This document shows positions 1-12,599 of a DNA stretch of 64,000 bases, piece by piece (positions within the stretch are counted from its first letter, which is position 1; the number at the start of each line of letters is the position of its first letter). Below the pieces are notes generated by a model. It worked only from the letters and a program-made list of their open reading frames with translations, did no database searches and was not told the DNA's origin. Source of the stretch: Gnetum montanum (taxonomy: Eukaryota; Streptophyta; Gnetopsida; Gnetales; Gnetaceae); assembly GCA_015680685.1 (NCBI GenBank), contig MNCI01011103.1, positions 234,724 through 298,723 of the forward strand, written 5' to 3'. The position numbers were made by a program, and so were the translations under genes.

Positions 1-2
1 AG

Positions 3-1067
3 CATTTTAAATATTATTTGGAGAGTTCATTAGTTCACATTATGCTAATTGAACCTGCAGTCAAGCGATTCCTATCCCAAAATGAGATTGGATTGAAAAG
101 AGGAAAATGGCTTATTAAGTTGCAAAGTTTCAGATTTTCATTGGAAATATGCAAGACAATTAAGGGAATGGGACTAGCCAAGTTAATGACTAGAGAAAGT
201 GAAATTTATACACTTGACACCCACGAAGAGAATTGGTATGATGATGTTTTCAAATTTCTAAGTACAAGGAAAATCCCAAATAATTTAACTGCAAGTCAAA
301 AAAGAGCTTTCTTCAAAACAACACGAAAGTTTGTTGTTTAAGAGGGTATATTATATCGAAAGGATTTTCGGGGAGTTTTATTAGAATGTGTTCATAATGA
401 TCAAATGAGTTTCATCTTGGAACAATTTCATGATCATTTGAATTTATTTTATGAATTCCCTAAGTCAACTATGCAACATATACTTCAATATGGACATTAC
501 TAGCCTTCCATGTATCAAGCCATTAGTTCAAAGATTCAAAAATGCTATAAATGTCAAGTTCATGGACCCAAGATGAAAAGGGCTAGAGCCCCTTTAAAAC
601 CAGTAGTTGCGGATAGACCATTTCAGCAATGGGGTTTGGATTTTATTGGTACAATTACTCCAAGAGCTAGACACAAGTTTATTCTCACAGCTACTGATTA
701 TTTTACTAAATGGTCTGAAGCAAAGGCTCTAAGAGGAAGTTCAGCATCAGACGTGATTAAGTTTTTAGAAGACCACATTCTAAGTAGATTTGGTGTACCC
801 GAAGTGTTAGTGTCAGACAATGGACCCGCCTTCAAATCCGAAGAGTTTATCAGATGGGCATCTGAAAGATCTATTTTCTTATTTTCCTCATCAAATTATT
901 ATCCTCAAGGAAATGGTCTAGCGGAATCCACCAATAAAAAGCTTACTTGGAGTTTGCCACTTGGAGTTTCTGTAAAGCATCTTTATGATCAACAAAATCT
1001 TTCTCGTACAATGCATATGTGGTTACTACTTGCTATTCTAGCTCATTTTGGGCCTTCCTACTATTAA
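3..1067 (+). pseudogene. pol: Ty3/gypsy pol fragment: RNase H tail and integrase
   Basis: This is the end of a retrotransposon polyprotein that enters from outside the window. One reading frame runs through the whole stretch and is broken only by TAA at 339-341 and TAG at 501-503. In order it shows the tail of the RT-linked RNase H, the integrase HHCC zinc finger (His pair near 430, Cys pair in CYKCQ near 543-557) and the integrase core. All three catalytic acidic residues are visible: Asp in WGLDFIG, Asp in VSDNGPAF and Glu in GLAESTNKK. The TAG at 501 replaces the Trp expected after GHY in the zinc finger. After KKLTW the family match is lost and the frame ends at 1067, so the integrase C-terminus, 3' end and LTR are missing. 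The core motifs are better kept than in other gypsy copies here. It is opposite in strand to the element that follows. Confidence 0.9.
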
Positions 1068-1189
1068 CATGGCTAAGTTAGCATAACGAAGGTTAGATAC
1101 CCAATGTATTCTTTCAAGTCCTCAATCTATAGGTCTTTATTTCTAACTTACACTTGGTGAACAAGGGCATAACTATCTAGAATGGGTTT
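1068..1189. other. Junction between opposite-strand retroelement fragments
   Basis: This short non-coding stretch separates the truncated plus-strand integrase from the minus-strand extra ORF of the next element. No LTR end, target-site duplication or promoter is evident, so the join is probably an old deletion or rearrangement. Confidence 0.4.
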
Positions 1190-3168
1190 TCACTCAACAT
1201 TTTGTGTTGATATAAAATTGATTCTATCCTTCATCATTTGGATCTCTTTTTCATTGATTTTCTTGTAACTACCCACTTGGTTGCAGAAGTGTTCTTTAAG
1301 CCTTTCATGTTTCTTTGCCATATTTTGCTGCACATTGATTTCAATAGTTGACATTTGATGGATGACGTTTACCTCCTTCATCAAAAGCATTCCATTTTCT
1401 CATGTGAGGTGGCTCATGTTATGGCTGATCCTCACTAGTTGTTCTCTTAACTGGTGGATGCTTTCATCAAGGATGTTCTTCTATTTTTCCATAGTGGTCA
1501 ACCTCATATTATCAACAACAAGTTATTTATTTTCCTCTCATACTATGGTGAGTGCCATAGCATGTGTGTATGTTTAGGCTTATGCTACTAAGGCATTATA
1601 CACTACTTTCTCCATCTCCACTACCATCTATTTATTCTGCTCAATTAGATAGTTCATCTGCTCTATCCTAAATTGCTCTATTTGGTTGGGTGTAATGAAT
1701 TGCATGGGATCCCTATGTTTGAATTTGAAAACTATGAGCTCTTCTTGGAGTCTATGGATTTTTTCTTTTGCATGCTCCACCTTGGTCTTTACCATGATTA
1801 GTTTACCTTTGGTAGCAATTAGCTTAGAATGTATTGCAATGACATCACTTGCAATGTTGAAAAGTGTTTTCATTACTTACCCAATCTCCAGTTGTTTATC
1901 AAGCACATCTTCATGGTTAGCAGAAGTCATCAATGTTTTGGCTAACATTTGAGCATCTCTAGCTCTAGTTAGGTCTGCTAGTGGCATAATAGGTACATTG
2001 AAGAATTCTTTGATATGATTAGGGATCACCTTAGCTGCTCCCATTGCAACTTAGTGTTGCATTACCATAACTATGGCTCCTTCTCTAGTCTTTAGCACCA
2101 CTTGGAATGATGAAATGTTCCCATAGATTTTTTGTGATCATTAGGCCTCTCCTCTTGACTGCAATGAGATCTACCACTTCTAGTATCTATTCAAATGGTG
2201 GGTTATATGGCACTATCGATAACTCTACAGAGGTTTGTCTCATCTCTTGTTTCCCAACTAATAGTCTATGCAATCTATTGTAGATGACTCATTGATGGTC
2301 TATAATCTTGCAGTGGCAGTGGTGGGCCTTGTTGTTGTTATTGTTCTTGTTGTTGCTATTGTTGCTCTTGTTGTTATTTCTATTGTTGTTGTTTCTCTTC
2401 ACCCTGATTCTTCCTAAGTGGTGTGTTTTTGAGTAATTCAGCATATGAAGCATTCTAATATCTCTTGTGAATGTCCTTAGTGTATTACAAGATTCTAAAT
2501 TTCTTGCATAGCTTCTTGGTAAGGCAAGAAAATAGAAGTGTTGGCTTTCCTACCTTCCTTTCTTCAAACCACATCTAGATTTCCATGAAGTAGACTTTTG
2601 CGAGCTTGAAATTATATTTGTCCATCGAGATCACACTTCCTCTAGCTACATAAGTAGATAGTCTATTTAGTCCTTTTGTCATGAATAAGTGATAGGTGCC
2701 AATTTTGAAGTAGATTCTTTCCTCTAGAGTTAGTTCATTGTATCCCTTATCCTCTTTACTATATGCTCAATTTAGCCATAATTTCCTAGTTTCATCATCT
2801 AACCTAGTAAACAACTGTACTACCTTTGCTCCTTCATTGGGTATGTTTAGAGCTTCTACGATTACCTTGATTGAGAATAAGATTGAGACTCCTCTAATGT
2901 TGACTATGGTTCCCTCTTCTTTATTGTTCTAGAATTGGTAAGTTTTACCAATATACCATTCTCTACTATTGGATAGGATGGGGCATAATACTAAAACCTT
3001 AAGTTGTGTCTGTACTATTTTTGGGGTAAGCTCTAAAAATGGGCTAAAGTTCATCTCCAAAATTATTGTGGTCAAGATGGACTTCTCTTGGATGGCTTGG
3101 AGGTAGTATTTTAACAATGTGAGGCATTGTCCTTGCACTTGTGGTTCTTCTGCCTCTTCTTGAACCAA
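1190..3168 (-). pseudogene. Extra ORF downstream of pol, left copy (coiled-coil protein)
   Basis: Broken minus-strand coding remnant, homologous to the remnant at about 10100-12400. The best-kept N-terminal part (about 2929-3168) contains EWYIGKTYQF followed by NNKEEGT; the right copy has EWYMGETYLFWNN at the same place. Downstream are a shared segment around ERIYFKIGTYHLF, a Gln-rich run encoded by TTG-type repeats at 2331-2400, and charged heptad-like helices at 1628-1873 and 1190-1390 that look like coiled coil. It lies 3' of gag-pro on the same strand, where envelope-class (Athila) elements carry their third ORF. I do not recognise the domain and see no convincing signal peptide or membrane segment, so 'env-like' is positional only. 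Multiple stops and shifts make it non-functional. Confidence 0.55.
2331..2400. repeat. TTG-type trinucleotide-rich tract
   Basis: An imperfect run of TTG, TTC and TTA triplets. Read on the minus strand it gives a Gln-rich segment inside the decayed extra ORF. Confidence 0.7.
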
Positions 3169-5450
3169 CTATCTATTAGTAGGATTTTCTTGATGGATAT
3201 TGAATGATTGGGATTCCTACTGTACGTGTTCTTGGTCTTGTCATCCATTTCAGCCTCTACCTTGGCCTCATAGTCTCTTACTTGTGGCTAGTAAAGATCC
3301 TCCTTGTGCTATATTCTTTAGGAGCATTTGCAATCAATCAAGGATTTGGAATTACTAAGGTATTCTCATATATTCTTAATAGTTATATACCTTAATCATA
3401 CCCTTAGTTATAGTAAGTATTAAGTTTATGATTGCAGAGTTAGATATATTTTCAAAAAGTTACCTCTTAAGTGTTAATTTCCTTATAACCCTTCACTATT
3501 ATTTATTTTATTCTTGTATATGAATTGTAATGATGGTTATGGTTCCTTAAGGGTATTATTTAAGTGTTTTGGCATTAATATGATTGGTTTTTATTAAAAA
3601 TTTTCAAGTTTCACTTTGTACATACCATTAAAATACCTTTTGGGCATTAGCACATTTTGAAAAATTGGGTCAAATTTTCCTTACTAGAACCTCACTCCCC
3701 CCTCCCCCATCCCCCTCTTAGGACTAAGATGAGAAGTCTAGGGTCAGATAGATTCAAAAATCATAAAAATTCGAGCAATAACATGTAAGATATGGCTTGG
3801 GAAAGCTAGGAGGTTAGACCTCAAATCAAAGAAGAAAATTTCAAAAATCTCCCTTAGGTCAAATGAAAAATGATGAAAATTTTTACTAAGTGGTCACCTA
3901 TATATAGTTTTTATGTGATCTTATATTAGGGAAAACTTGATATCGAAGCCCAAAAATTTTCATTTCTCATGAAGTTCTAAGGATAAAAAATGATTCTTTT
4001 TGAATGTTAGGAAAGTTTAAAGTATAATCAGAGGGACTAGGTTATGAATAGATGTACACTTTTCAAAAATGTGTCATTGAAAGTTCACAAAGAAGGAATC
4101 TCAAGCTACAAAAGTTTATAAGATGCATAAGAAGGGTAATGAACTCATGTGGTTAGAATGGAGAAGTAGAATAATATGGGAAGTATTTATTGATGTTTGT
4201 TGATTTTGGAAGGCTCAAGATGATGTGGAATTTCTTAGTAGGTATTAAGAGATAAGAGTTATACAAGTGGGTCCTTTTCAAAGTAGAATCTAGCCATTTA
4301 ATGTCCTTGTATAACCATGCCTGAAAGTGTTCTTAAGCACTTAAGAAGTTAAATGTAACACAAACCTATTTAGCAATCACACATGTTAGTATCACCAAAT
4401 TGGAAAAATAACGATATGTTACACAAAACCACAAGTTATGAGTATTCTTATAGTGAGATGAGATGTGGGTAGTAGGGATTGTAGAAGTCAAGACTTGAGG
4501 TATCTTACCATAGGCATAATGAATTCTTGTGTTTTATTAGTGGTTAAAGTAATCACTAGCCTTTCTATCCAAGGTTCAAACCAAGTCTAGTCCACATTCT
4601 AATGATATCACATCGTTTCATCTCTTAGAAGTACAACTAGAAGACTATGAATGTCATGAGGAGTATTGTCACTTGGTTTATTGTCCAAGGGATGAGTTTA
4701 TTCATGGCACTTGTTATTCTTTTTATTTCTAAGAAGTCACCTACCTTCAGGAATGAGTAACATGTCTTTCTAGTGGGATCCTTAGAAATTTATTCTATGC
4801 TCTTTTTATTTATATTCGTGTCAACCTTTCCAATGACATGGGAAGAAAACACTTATTTTACTCTTACTTACATTTTTTGTTAGACCTACAAGGATATAAT
4901 ACAACCTTAGTAACATGATAGAACTAATAGAAGTAATCCAAGAGATTCCACAAATCCCCTTGATGCCACACCTTTTAGATTTCCACTTGGTTATTCACTT
5001 TTCAATCAAGGCATAATGATCACAAAGTTATTCTTATTTGTATGATGGAAAAAGAATATCATTATGGCCATGGGAAGAACCTCTTATTAATGGATGGATG
5101 GATGGATGGATGGTGTGGGCTCACTATTCAAATAATCAATGCTTTATGACTTGATATCATAGGCAAATCTTCACCTTATTGGACTACATATTGCCTTTTT
5201 CTAGGTAGGTTTTATTAACAATAAAAAATTATTTACAAAGGAAATGAAAACACAGTATGAAAAAGATAGTAAAAATCAAAAAAAGATGTAAAAAATGAAA
5301 AATGTTAAAGAATGGAAAATTATCAAAGAATTGAAAAATGTGAAAGAATAAGAACAATTGTATCAAAGAATGTCAAAGAGTGAAAATAATTGTAAAAAAA
5401 ATGGAAAAATAATTATTAAGTCCAGAATCAAAGTAAGGCATCTTCCCCAC
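3169..5450 (-). other. Non-coding 3' region of the left Athila-like element
   Basis: No convincing gene is seen. By composition and scattered similarity it parallels 12600-14700 of the right element: both have a line resembling caagtgggtcc...gtataacc (near 4265 and 13423) and an A-rich block (5210-5440 and 14490-14690) next to a shared attcttcccca-type phrase at the pol end. It is best read as 3' untranslated spacer between pol and the extra ORF. Confidence 0.5.
5089..5114. repeat. (ATGG)n microsatellite
   Basis: About six consecutive ATGG units, apparently a simple-sequence expansion in retroelement spacer DNA. Confidence 0.9.
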
Positions 5451-5929
5451 GATTAAACTCATGGGAAAGTGCTCAAAAGATGCTTCCTAGATCTCTTGGA
5501 TTAGACACTCTAGGTGGTTCACTTATCATATTTATTGATTTAACTTTTCTATTAGTATCCTATGTGATCATGATGGTAGTTGAGTTTTGATTATCTAAGT
5601 CCTTGTTTTCTTTGGCTTTTGATATATGATTATGATTTATTGATTTCATTTGTGGGTCCTTATTTGGAATCATTCTCTAAGAACAAAAATTAACAAGTGA
5701 GTCAGATTATTCCATGCATATTTTAGATAGTTGAAGGTTCTTAGTTATTGGACATAGGGTGTCTTTTGGTTTAGTGGTCCATGCTCTTTCTTTTTCACAC
5801 ATTTACTTTTCACTATTAGTGTTAACTAGTGTAGTAACCATGTTGACATTCTATTAGGTTAATCCATGATTGCACCCTGTACTATCAGTGGTGATGCATG
5901 AAATCCACTATGTGTGTATGGCTTCATGA

Positions 5930-6270
5930 TTATCTCCCTTGGAGATTTCAATAGATAAGTCTCTCATACTTAACTTAGCATTGATTATGCTAAGCCATGC
6001 GCTCCCCATGATAATTGGAAATTCCTTGCTTTCATCTTTCACATTGATTACAAGAAAGTCTGCAGGAAGACCACCCATTGATAGTGGTCATCACATCCTC
6101 TATTTGTTCCAAAGGAATGAAAATAGACTAAACTGCAAGTCTCAACCTAATATTACACTCCTTTAAGGGCAATAGTTTCATGCTTGATATGTTTTGTAAG
6201 AGATCAAGTTCATCCTGGAACCTAAGTCTAATAGAGCTTTGCATGTTAGATTTCTAACTATTTGTAGATA
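5930..6270 (-). pseudogene. pro: Ty3/gypsy aspartic protease, left Athila-like element
   Basis: Minus-strand retropepsin remnant following gag. The active-site region reads ALLDLGSRMNLIS, matching the family's ALLD-S/T-GA motif with the middle residue changed to Leu. About 60 residues on, after one frameshift, comes GGLPADFLVI and then FPIIMGSAWL, matching the second half of plant gypsy proteases (usually ending GRPFL). Protease would cleave the Gag-Pol polyprotein in the virus-like particle. The following stretch to about 5450 carries weak open frame ending near a 'GEDA' phrase and then A-rich spacer. RT, RNase H and integrase are absent here, so a large internal deletion removed them. Confidence 0.8.
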
Positions 6271-8376
6271 AATCAAAGGAACTCTTGGATCAATTTTTTT
6301 AGGAAGTGGCCTTGCCTTAATCTAGTCTATCACTATTTCTATAAGCATAATAATTTGCATGTTTGTGTTTCATGATGATAGAAGCTTGTTAATAGTAAGA
6401 GAATTTGTTGAAGGAGAAGTTAATATCAATGAAGTTTTGAATCTACTAGCCTTTTCAAGACTTGTCCTAAAGAAAGGATGTTTCTTTGTTTAGGCCTTAG
6501 TGTTGTTGGTAAGATCCTCTACTTATATATTCACTGCCCTTGTAGCACTTCTCTGCTATAGTTGTGACAACAATTCCCATTGCATGGTAGGTGGTGGAAC
6601 TGGTGGCAAAGGATTAGAAAAGGTATTGGATGGACAAGCTACTAGTGAATGTGCATAAGAACTATGATCCATCCTTGAAGCAATAGGTTTGTAGTATTCT
6701 GGTGGATAGTACGGAGAAGAAGTTTGAACTGATGCATTTCCTAGAGATATTTGACATTGAACGTAATATCCATAAGGGTCTAGTTGCCTCTATGAATATT
6801 GTTGCCTTAGCGGTGGTATTACCCATGTCTACAATTTCTACCACTATCTATAATTGCTGCCACTATCTACAGTTGTTGCCACTGTCTACAGTTGCTACCA
6901 TTATTGCTAATATTGCTACTTAATCAATTAATCTTTGGATGTGATGGTTAGACATTTTTGATAATATACCTTTAGCATAAACCCAAAGAGTTTCTTTGGT
7001 TTTACTTCTCAACTCATGTACAATGTGCCTAAGTTGTTCTCTTAGTGGAAATCCATGGCCTGGGCATTGGTACAATAGTGAATAGTATCTACCCATTACT
7101 ACATCAAGGGTCTCATGAGTCCCTTGCTTCCATCCCTAGAGCTATTTTTTTTAGGTTGGATACTTGTGAATAAGTTTGATATTTGTTGTTAAAGAGTTCT
7201 AGTATGGCACTCTAATGTCTAATTAATTCAAGTTCTAGTGACCTATACTAACTCTTTGTCTCCTTTACAAGTATTATAAAGAAACAATTTTAACTTTTTC
7301 TAGTCATATTCGATGTTCTGTATGGTACATGCATCATAGAAAGCTTAAAGGTGATGTTGTGGATCAACATTATAGGCACCTTCAAATCTTGGTAGGTAAT
7401 TTATTTCAAGCCATTTGATATGACTATATCTTGAATGCCTGGTTGGTATGTAAACAAATTTGTGTATGTTAATCATGCTGCGAGTTTCCATTAGGGGTTC
7501 ATCATCTCGATCAGGTTCATGTGCTTGGTTGTAGTAGTATTGCCTGTTGTGCTCATCCCTTTCATGATTTCTATGATCTCTATGTCTATGCCTCTCATAC
7601 TCTTCATCTTCCAAATCAAAATATCCTAAGTATTGGTCATGACAACCATGAGTTCTTTTCTCTTCCTTGTCATGACACTTGTATTTTTTCCTTCTTTTGT
7701 CAGAGTCTTTTGATGATCATGAGGATGCAAATGAGGCAGTGGAAGAATGGTGCTGACTTATCCTCTTGTGGTGACTCTGATGTTTGTCTCCATGTGATCT
7801 ATTAGGAATTGTTGGCCTCAAGTCTTTTGCCTCTTGCTTGAGTATCTCTGCTAATTTAGAGTGTGATTTATTTTTGATAGGTTCATCCATTTGAATCATA
7901 ATCTTTTCTAACTAGAACTCATAACTGTGGTGGAGTTGTTTAGAAATGAACACATCTCCATCAAGTTCCTCAAAGACAACAATAGAATTAACTATCTTTC
8001 CTTTGTCTTTTTCATGTCTTACTTCCTTTGCATGGTCTTTCCATAACTACTCATCTAGAGGTTCATATGGTTGGGTCATGTATTTGGTTTCATGATACCC
8101 TTCAAGTGCTTCACTTAGTTTCATCCCCTTAGGAAAAATTTGAAACATAATGGGTGCTAAAAAATTTGGTGGTAGAACAACATTCCCTTGAAGGTCTCTC
8201 CACTTAAGTTGCCTATCTTGATGAAAGATGAGTATGAAATTGGTATAGTAAGGATTACAATGAGCATATGAGATCCTTATCTACATTAACATACTCTAGT
8301 CTTCTTCTTCTTCAATTATATCATTTCTTATTTGTAGTTCCTTAGTAGGTGATGAGGTTTTCTAATTTGAAGCCAT
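6271..8376 (-). pseudogene. gag: Ty3/gypsy gag, left Athila-like element
   Basis: Capsid precursor remnant on the minus strand. The probable start is ATG at 8376, about 115 bases after the PBS. The N-terminal third is acidic and lysine-rich. A strongly charged Arg/His/Glu segment (7500-7614) precedes the capsid-like core LPRFEGAYNVDPQHHL at about 7345-7395, then AFYDACTIQNIEYD and KLKLFLYNTCKGD, which match the gypsy Gag pattern. The C-terminal part is rich in Gln, Tyr and Pro (6560-6920) and includes a 24-bp-type repeat encoding SGSNYRQWQQL-like units. Stops interrupt it repeatedly, the first at codon 5. No zinc knuckle is obvious. Confidence rests on the core motif and on PBS-gag-pro order. 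Confidence 0.75.
6840..6920. repeat. 24-bp-type tandem repeat in gag
   Basis: Three to four imperfect copies of a unit like ttgctgccactatctacag lie in the Gln-rich C-terminal part of gag. Confidence 0.6.
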
Positions 8377-8490
8377 TTATTTGTATTTTAAGACATTTAT
8401 TTTAACTATGCTTTCCTTAGAATGATAAGGTTTAACTTTCTATTTCAATTACAATGAACTTTGTGAAATCAATTACTAAGCATATATTGA

Positions 8491-8512
8491 CTTGCCCCTG
8501 GCAACGACACTA
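8491..8512 (-). promoter_or_regulatory. Primer binding site, tRNA-Asp type
   Basis: On the minus strand, directly after the LTR end CTCATCA, comes TTAGTGTCGTTGCCAGGGG. This is close to the complement of the tRNA-Asp 3' end used by Athila/Tat-type plant gypsy elements (GCGCCGTTGCCGGGG core). The differences are mostly C-to-T or G-to-A. It fixes the direction of the left element: gag lies just downstream. Confidence 0.8.
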
Positions 8513-8513
8513 A

Positions 8514-9659
8514 TGATGAGTGGTGGAGTAATTCAATACCCAATCATACAAGATAAAAGTGTTCACATGTAGCCCAATTGTAATCTATGGACAAGGCAAT
8601 GTGATTATGCTAGTAATTGGTTAACATTTGGGATCATTTTCTTTCCATGTAGAGCTAGTATAGTCTATGCATATGATTTAGCTCTTAGTGAGGTGTATGA
8701 TATATTGATGTTGGTGGGAGATGAGCAACGAGATACTCCTACGCCCAACCATACGAATCATAAGCGTTCATGCATGATCTAATTGAATTCTGTGGACTTT
8801 ATAGTTTCCAGTGCACTAGTCTTCTAGGTAGTGAACCATTCCCTAATGTCGTTCATTATCTTCCCAATTACACTTGTGAAGCACATGGTATGGTTAAGTG
8901 TATTGAGGCATATGATTTTTATAGTTTTATATTTTTGGATACTTGAAAAGAGAGAGAGATAGAGTAATTTAATGACTAATCTAAATTAACTAACTAACTA
9001 GTCTCTAACTAATCCTAACACAAGCATTTGTTCCCACTTTTTGGACACATCCTGAACCCACATATCCACTCCTGAATCCACATATCCACTCCTAAATTAC
9101 CAAGCACTATGCTACTAGGTGCACCAAGCACTAACATTGCTGGGTTTACCAAGTGAATACATGCTACACTCAAAGCAATCGTACTTATGTATTTAATCTA
9201 TCTAACCTATCTTCCTTAATTAGTTCATTAGATTACTAAGAAAAATTTAATGAATGAATTAATTAAAAACATTGAATGCATAAATGAAATATTTAATTTA
9301 TCTAGAGTGCTGTAAGATTCATTAGAAAGCTCATGTTTATTACTGCACACACTATTGTTCTTAGGGTACAACAATGCTTGAATAAAGATTCGTATACTCA
9401 ATGACTCTTGTTGTGGGCACTTCAGAGAAATATTCTAACTCTTAAATATAAAAACTACAAGAGCTTTGCTACTATTGAAATCTCATTTCCATAAATGCAA
9501 TTGGTAGGCATGTATTTATAGGCAAAAAGCAAACACTGTGTCAATGGGGCCTCAACAATGCATGATATGATGTGTCAATGGAGCCTTATCGACAAGGCCT
9601 AGTGAATGAGGCTGCATCAATGAGGCCTCATCAACATAGCCAAGAAATGTGACTCATCA
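8514..9659 (-). mobile_element. Shared LTR of two tandem Athila-like elements
   Basis: A 1,146-bp long terminal repeat on the minus strand with perfect 7-bp inverted ends, TGATGAG and CTCATCA. A PBS follows it on the left (8491-8512) and a purine tract precedes it on the right (9660-9676). It is therefore at once the 3' LTR of the right-hand element and the 5' LTR of the left-hand one. The tail contains several 'gaggcctcatcaac' phrases (9540-9640). No second full copy is present in the window, so LTR divergence cannot be measured. Confidence 0.8.
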
Positions 9660-9676
9660 TACCCCCACTACTGAAC
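9660..9676 (-). promoter_or_regulatory. Polypurine tract of the right Athila-like element
   Basis: On the minus strand AGTAGTGGGGGTA sits immediately before LTR start TGATGAG, the expected place for plus-strand DNA priming. Confidence 0.7.
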
Positions 9677-9916
9677 ACCAACTCATCCTTGAGTTCTTTT
9701 ACAAAATTGGGAAGGTATGGGATTATTGACTGATCTTTCATAAACAAAATAGACTAACTTGAAAAAAACGGAGTGCTTGAGTATACGTATTAACACATTA
9801 CAAAAATAATGGTGTTCATGATACAAAATTAAACACCATGACATGATTCTTCAAAATTGAATAGCACATTCCTTAATGGCATGAAGTTTGATGGAGAAGA
9901 TCAAATAGTCCTATGT

Positions 9917-10089
9917 GGTGTGGCTCCTAAGGTTCTAAGGGACCTTCATCAACTTCACGCACATGCAGCAATCTAGGTAGCTATGGCTATCCTACTACTA
10001 CTGCAACTTCTAGTGGGAAGTAGAAAGCATCTAGTAGTGCTNGTGCGTGAAGTTGATGAAGGTCCCTTAGAACCTTAGGAGCCACACCN
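9917..10089. repeat. 46-bp exact inverted duplication bounded by N bases
   Basis: Bases 10043-10088 are the exact reverse complement of 9917-9962, and single Ns flank the second copy at 10042 and 10089. Exact identity in an otherwise decayed region and the flanking Ns suggest a gap-filling or read-joining artefact. Confidence 0.8.
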
Positions 10090-10099
10090 GAAGTTGATC

Positions 10100-12400
10100 A
10101 TTGATCCATAATTCGTGCTCTAAGAACTTTAAGTTTAGCATTTGTAATCTCAAGCTTCTACTTGGTGTCTTTATGGTGTTTGAACTCTACCTTGTATAGA
10201 AAATATAAGCTAGCCACTTATTTTTCTAACTCTGACAGTGGTTGTCTAGTAGTTAGCATTACTAGGTTCGCATAGTAAAGATTGGCCAACTCTATGTATT
10301 CTATCATCTCTTCTATCTACAACTCCTTTAATTGAATCTCCACTTTGTTGGAGGCATTAATTCCATTAATGATGGGCTTCCAAACTTCTTTTTCTTGTTG
10401 AAGTTACTGGAGATCTTCATTTATTTTTGCCTTTGCCATCAAGATGTGCTTCTCATTTACTTCTTTCTTTAGGCCAACCTAGTCTTTATAGTGACTTTTA
10501 CCTTTTTCAAACTTCAAAGCTTCATTTTTCCAAGAAGGAATCTCAATAGAAAATTTCTAGCATAAGGCACAAGCTTCTTTCATTGACAAATTCCAATTTT
10601 CTATGGCTAATTTCATTAATGTGATATTCACCTTAGCTAGCTACTCCTACTATTGATGAATGAATTCTTGCATTTGTTCTTTTTGGGCATCAACATTGTG
10701 CAAGACATGTTTTTTTGTGGTTAGTGCTTCATTGTCTTGGCACATCTAAATCAAGTCCTTCTAAACTAAATATCTTTACCTATGCTACTAACTAGTTAAA
10801 GATGACTATCACCACTTACTCCTTAGACTTCCTGAATCATTCTTGAAGCTATTGGAAAGCTTCATCTCTGGTTATTATTAGATCAAGGAGTGTGGGATCA
10901 GCAAGATGGGCATGTAATTCAACAACCTTTGTGGCCAAGAATTGATTCTATGCTTGAGTTATTTCAAGTTTCCCCTCCAAAATAATGCATTTTCCATTTT
11001 CTTCTAGTCCCCAAAAAATCAAAGATATTCGAAATCAATTGCTTGGTCCCCACTAGTCAATCCAACAACTCTTCATGTTCAACTACATTCAATTTTTTGC
11101 TGACCATGCCTATAGATGTTTGTACATATCAAGGTGTATATATGTTTGGTATAGATGCCATGGGTGCATTAAGTGCTTTGACGATGTAGTCAGCAACTAC
11201 TTCAGCCATAGTCTCTTATCCTTGGTGTGACATCACTAGTACAATGGCCCCTTCACTTTCCTCCAAACACACCAATAAGGAGGTGACATTCCCAAAGACT
11301 TCTAGGAATAAATTATGATGTGATAATGACACAGTCACCTCTCGAGTATTGGAATTAAACTTTGTAAGCAATTATGTTCATTGTGTACAGAATATTGGTC
11401 CACCCCTTTCCATCTAGCTGATTGTTCAAGCCACCTCATTAATGTGACTCATTGCTAGTTGATACATAGATGGGTTTACACTACTTGTCCCTGCATGCTA
11501 CTTTTTCTCATGCCAAAGTTGTTCTTGGATTTCACACAAGCACTTAATGGCTGTGCAAGACTCCAATGTTGTTTCTTGAGTAGGTAGTGGAGGTGGTAGC
11601 TGTTCCTCTTCTTTAGTTATGGTAGGTGTCTTTTCTTTCATGATTTCAAGCCATGAAGCCAAAGGAGCATGCCTAATTGTTTCATTGGTGTAGCAAATGA
11701 TTTCTACCCTTCTGCAAAGTTTCCAAATGAGGCATAGAAAGGGTAGGGTTTTCCTTCCATGTTCATTTTGCTTAAATTGTTTTCACTCTCCAAATAGATT
11801 AGTTGTGGAAGGTTTATAGGAAATATCATGCTTAGAGCAACATATGCTTGGGTGAAAAAGGCAATCACCTTGTTGGGCCTCACCATTGGATTGAGGCGAT
11901 AAGCCACAATTTTGAAGTAAATGTGTTCCAGTAGTGTGAGCACACCATATTCCTTACGATTGACCCTGTAACACTGCTGAGTCCACTCCTTTTGGCCTTA
12001 GGATCACCTTTTATTGATATTTTTGCCAACAATGTTCCAATATTAGGAAACCCTAGTGCCTGTACAATAGTCTTAGCTGAGAAGGACACCTCAATATCCT
12101 TGATTTTTACTGTGGACCCCAACCTTCTATTGTTCCAGAAGAGATATGTCTCTCCCATGTACCATTCCCCACTAGATGTGATGATTGGTCATATGGGAGA
12201 GATTTGAAATTGTGTTTTGACCTCTATTGGAGCTTTCTCTAGAAATTCTTTGAAGTTTATTTCTTGGTAAACTAAGCATTGAATCTCTTGAGACTTGATG
12301 ATATCAAGGCAAGTTTGAGTTAAAGTGACTTCAAGCCTTAGCATGAGTCCTGGTGCTTCTCCTCACTATGATTGCTCTATTGGCACTTCTTTTTTTGAAA
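10100..12400 (-). pseudogene. Extra ORF downstream of pol, right copy (coiled-coil protein)
   Basis: Minus-strand remnant homologous to 1190-3168. The N-terminal part (about 11880-12400) runs through a segment ending FKEFLEKAP, then EWYMGETYLFWNN, a VKIKDIEVSF phrase and a Pro/Gly-rich hydrophobic stretch. It continues with EHIYFKIVAYRLNP around 11900. The C-terminal 1.5 kb reads as Lys/Glu/Leu-rich helices, for example LSELEK and KLEITNAKLKVLRARI (about 10100-10300), typical of coiled coil. It lies between integrase and the LTR on the pol strand. The function is not recognised; the conserved position in two diverged copies argues it is a real part of this family. Many stops, two N-linked duplications and frameshifts show decay. 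Confidence 0.6.
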
Positions 12401-12458
12401 TCTATTGAATAGATTCCACTTTGGGCTTCTCACGAAGAGGTCTTGTTGCATGGGTTAC

Positions 12459-12549
12459 CTTTGGTGATTCTTAGGCTTATTCTTCTTGGTCCCTTCCAAT
12501 GTTNCTTTGGTGATTCTTAGGCTTATTCTTCTTGGTCCCTTCCAATGTT
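12459..12549. repeat. 45-bp exact direct duplication around an N
   Basis: 12459-12503 is repeated exactly at 12505-12549, with a single N at 12504 between them. It is probably an assembly join rather than biology. Confidence 0.8.
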
Positions 12550-12599
12550 GGGTTGTTTCTCCCTTGGTTAAGAGGGTTCTCCTTCCTGCATGAATTTTA

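Noticed and set aside
5939-6166. 75-codon plus-strand frame.
   Set aside because: It is the opposite-strand shadow of the aspartic protease remnant.
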